Source of the DNA: Pseudaminobacter salicylatoxidans
Lineage (GTDB): Bacteria; Pseudomonadota; Alphaproteobacteria; Rhizobiales; Rhizobiaceae
Reading direction: 5' to 3'
Assembly (NCBI RefSeq): GCF_003148475.1
Contig: NZ_QGGG01000001.1
Coordinates: forward strand, 62,001-126,000
DNA length: 64,000 bases
The stretch's first letter is position 1. Each line of letters begins with the position of its first letter. This document shows, piece after piece, positions 63,713 to 64,000 of the stretch. The position numbers and the translations under genes were made by a program. The notes under the pieces are model-generated. The model was not told the DNA's origin. It ran no database searches and worked only from the letters and a program-made list of their open reading frames with translations.

Positions 63713-64000
63713 TCAGCCTCCCAGATACGCATCGATGACGGTCTGGTTCGCGCGGATTTCCTCCGGCTTGCCCTCGGCGATGATGTGTCCTTCCGCGAGC
63801 ACGATGATGCGTGTGCACAGGCTCATGACGAATTCCATATTGTGCTCGATCACCACGAAAGTCGTACCGTGCTCGGCATTGTAGGTGACAAGCCGCTCCT
63901 TCAGATTGGCAAGCATGGTGAGGTTGACGCCGCCGGCAGGCTCATCGAGCAGCACAAGGCTGGGGCCCGCCATCAGCGCCATCGCCGCATCGACCAGCTT
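63713..64000 (-). CDS. LivG-like ABC ATP-binding protein (5' part outside window)
   Basis: Only the last 95 codons are present. They include Walker B (LVLLDEPAGGVNLTML), the switch histidine in VVIEHNMEFV and the LivG-type end (GKPEEIRANQTVIDAYLGG). The frame continues to the window edge (KLVDAAMALM), so the gene is cut by the window rather than broken. It is coupled with the LivF-like gene that follows on the minus strand. Confidence 0.88.
   Translation of the reverse strand, partial: KLVDAAMALMAGPSLVLLDEPAGGVNLTMLANLKERLVTYNAEHGTTFVVIEHNMEFVMSLCTRIIVLAEGHIIAEGKPEEIRANQTVIDAYLGG

Overview
The window is about 62% GC and densely packed with ABC importers, each next to its own regulator and catabolic enzymes. 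A D-aminopeptidase close to the Ochrobactrum (Brucella) anthropi enzyme, the FDH3-type formate dehydrogenase gene set, the small-protein repertoire and the general style point to an alphaproteobacterium of the Hyphomicrobiales (Rhizobiales), probably near Phyllobacteriaceae/Brucellaceae. This placement is inferred from gene content only. I see no tRNA, rRNA, CRISPR array, phage or intact insertion sequence.

Layout. 1-2771: end of a spermidine/putrescine-type ABC importer (permease, binding protein) and an IclR regulator. 2824-10803: a complete Dpp/Opp-type peptide importer with a penicillin-binding-fold serine hydrolase and a divergent M19 dipeptidase, which looks like a unit for D-residue-containing peptides. 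10826-16399: a glycoamylase-like protein, a type II NADH dehydrogenase and a membrane-segment-free FtsK-family translocase. 16548-19417: copper ATPase CopA and chaperone CopZ, expressed divergently from two CueR-type promoters. 19437-22143: a LysR regulator and a TmpA/TmpB-like oxygenase pair predicted to cut an organophosphonate C-P bond.

22165-31032: a minus-strand run encoding a GNAT-like protein, AsnB-type amidotransferase, free-standing acyl carrier protein, AMP-forming ligase, NadE-like amide synthetase and an FMN 2-hydroxyacid oxidase, preceded by a D-aminopeptidase. It looks like a small carrier-protein pathway that makes an amide. 31229-36194: a Rieske-FAD reductase and a ProVWX betaine importer with a possible leader peptide in front of proV.

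36265-45639: the most interesting region. A LysR gene faces an operon for a Rieske oxygenase system split over four proteins: Rieske carrier, catalytic subunit with a degenerate Rieske domain, GST-like protein and reductase. It is followed by a purine-nucleoside-type (BMP) ABC importer and an acylphosphatase-like protein without catalytic residues. The set resembles the NdmC/NdmE/NdmD N-demethylase of caffeine-degrading Pseudomonas, but with the Rieske domain on its own polypeptide. 46133-52523: a branched-chain-type ABC importer, a hydantoin/allantoin racemase-family enzyme and a GntR regulator, with a GntR-like palindrome upstream.

52699-62021: a respiratory formate dehydrogenase locus with a polyferredoxin, DUF3305/DUF3306 proteins, TorD chaperone, small Tat protein and the three subunits. 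A periplasmic rhodanese and the start of another Liv-type importer (cut by the window edge) close the region. Many genes overlap by 1-4 bases, so most clusters are probably translationally coupled operons.
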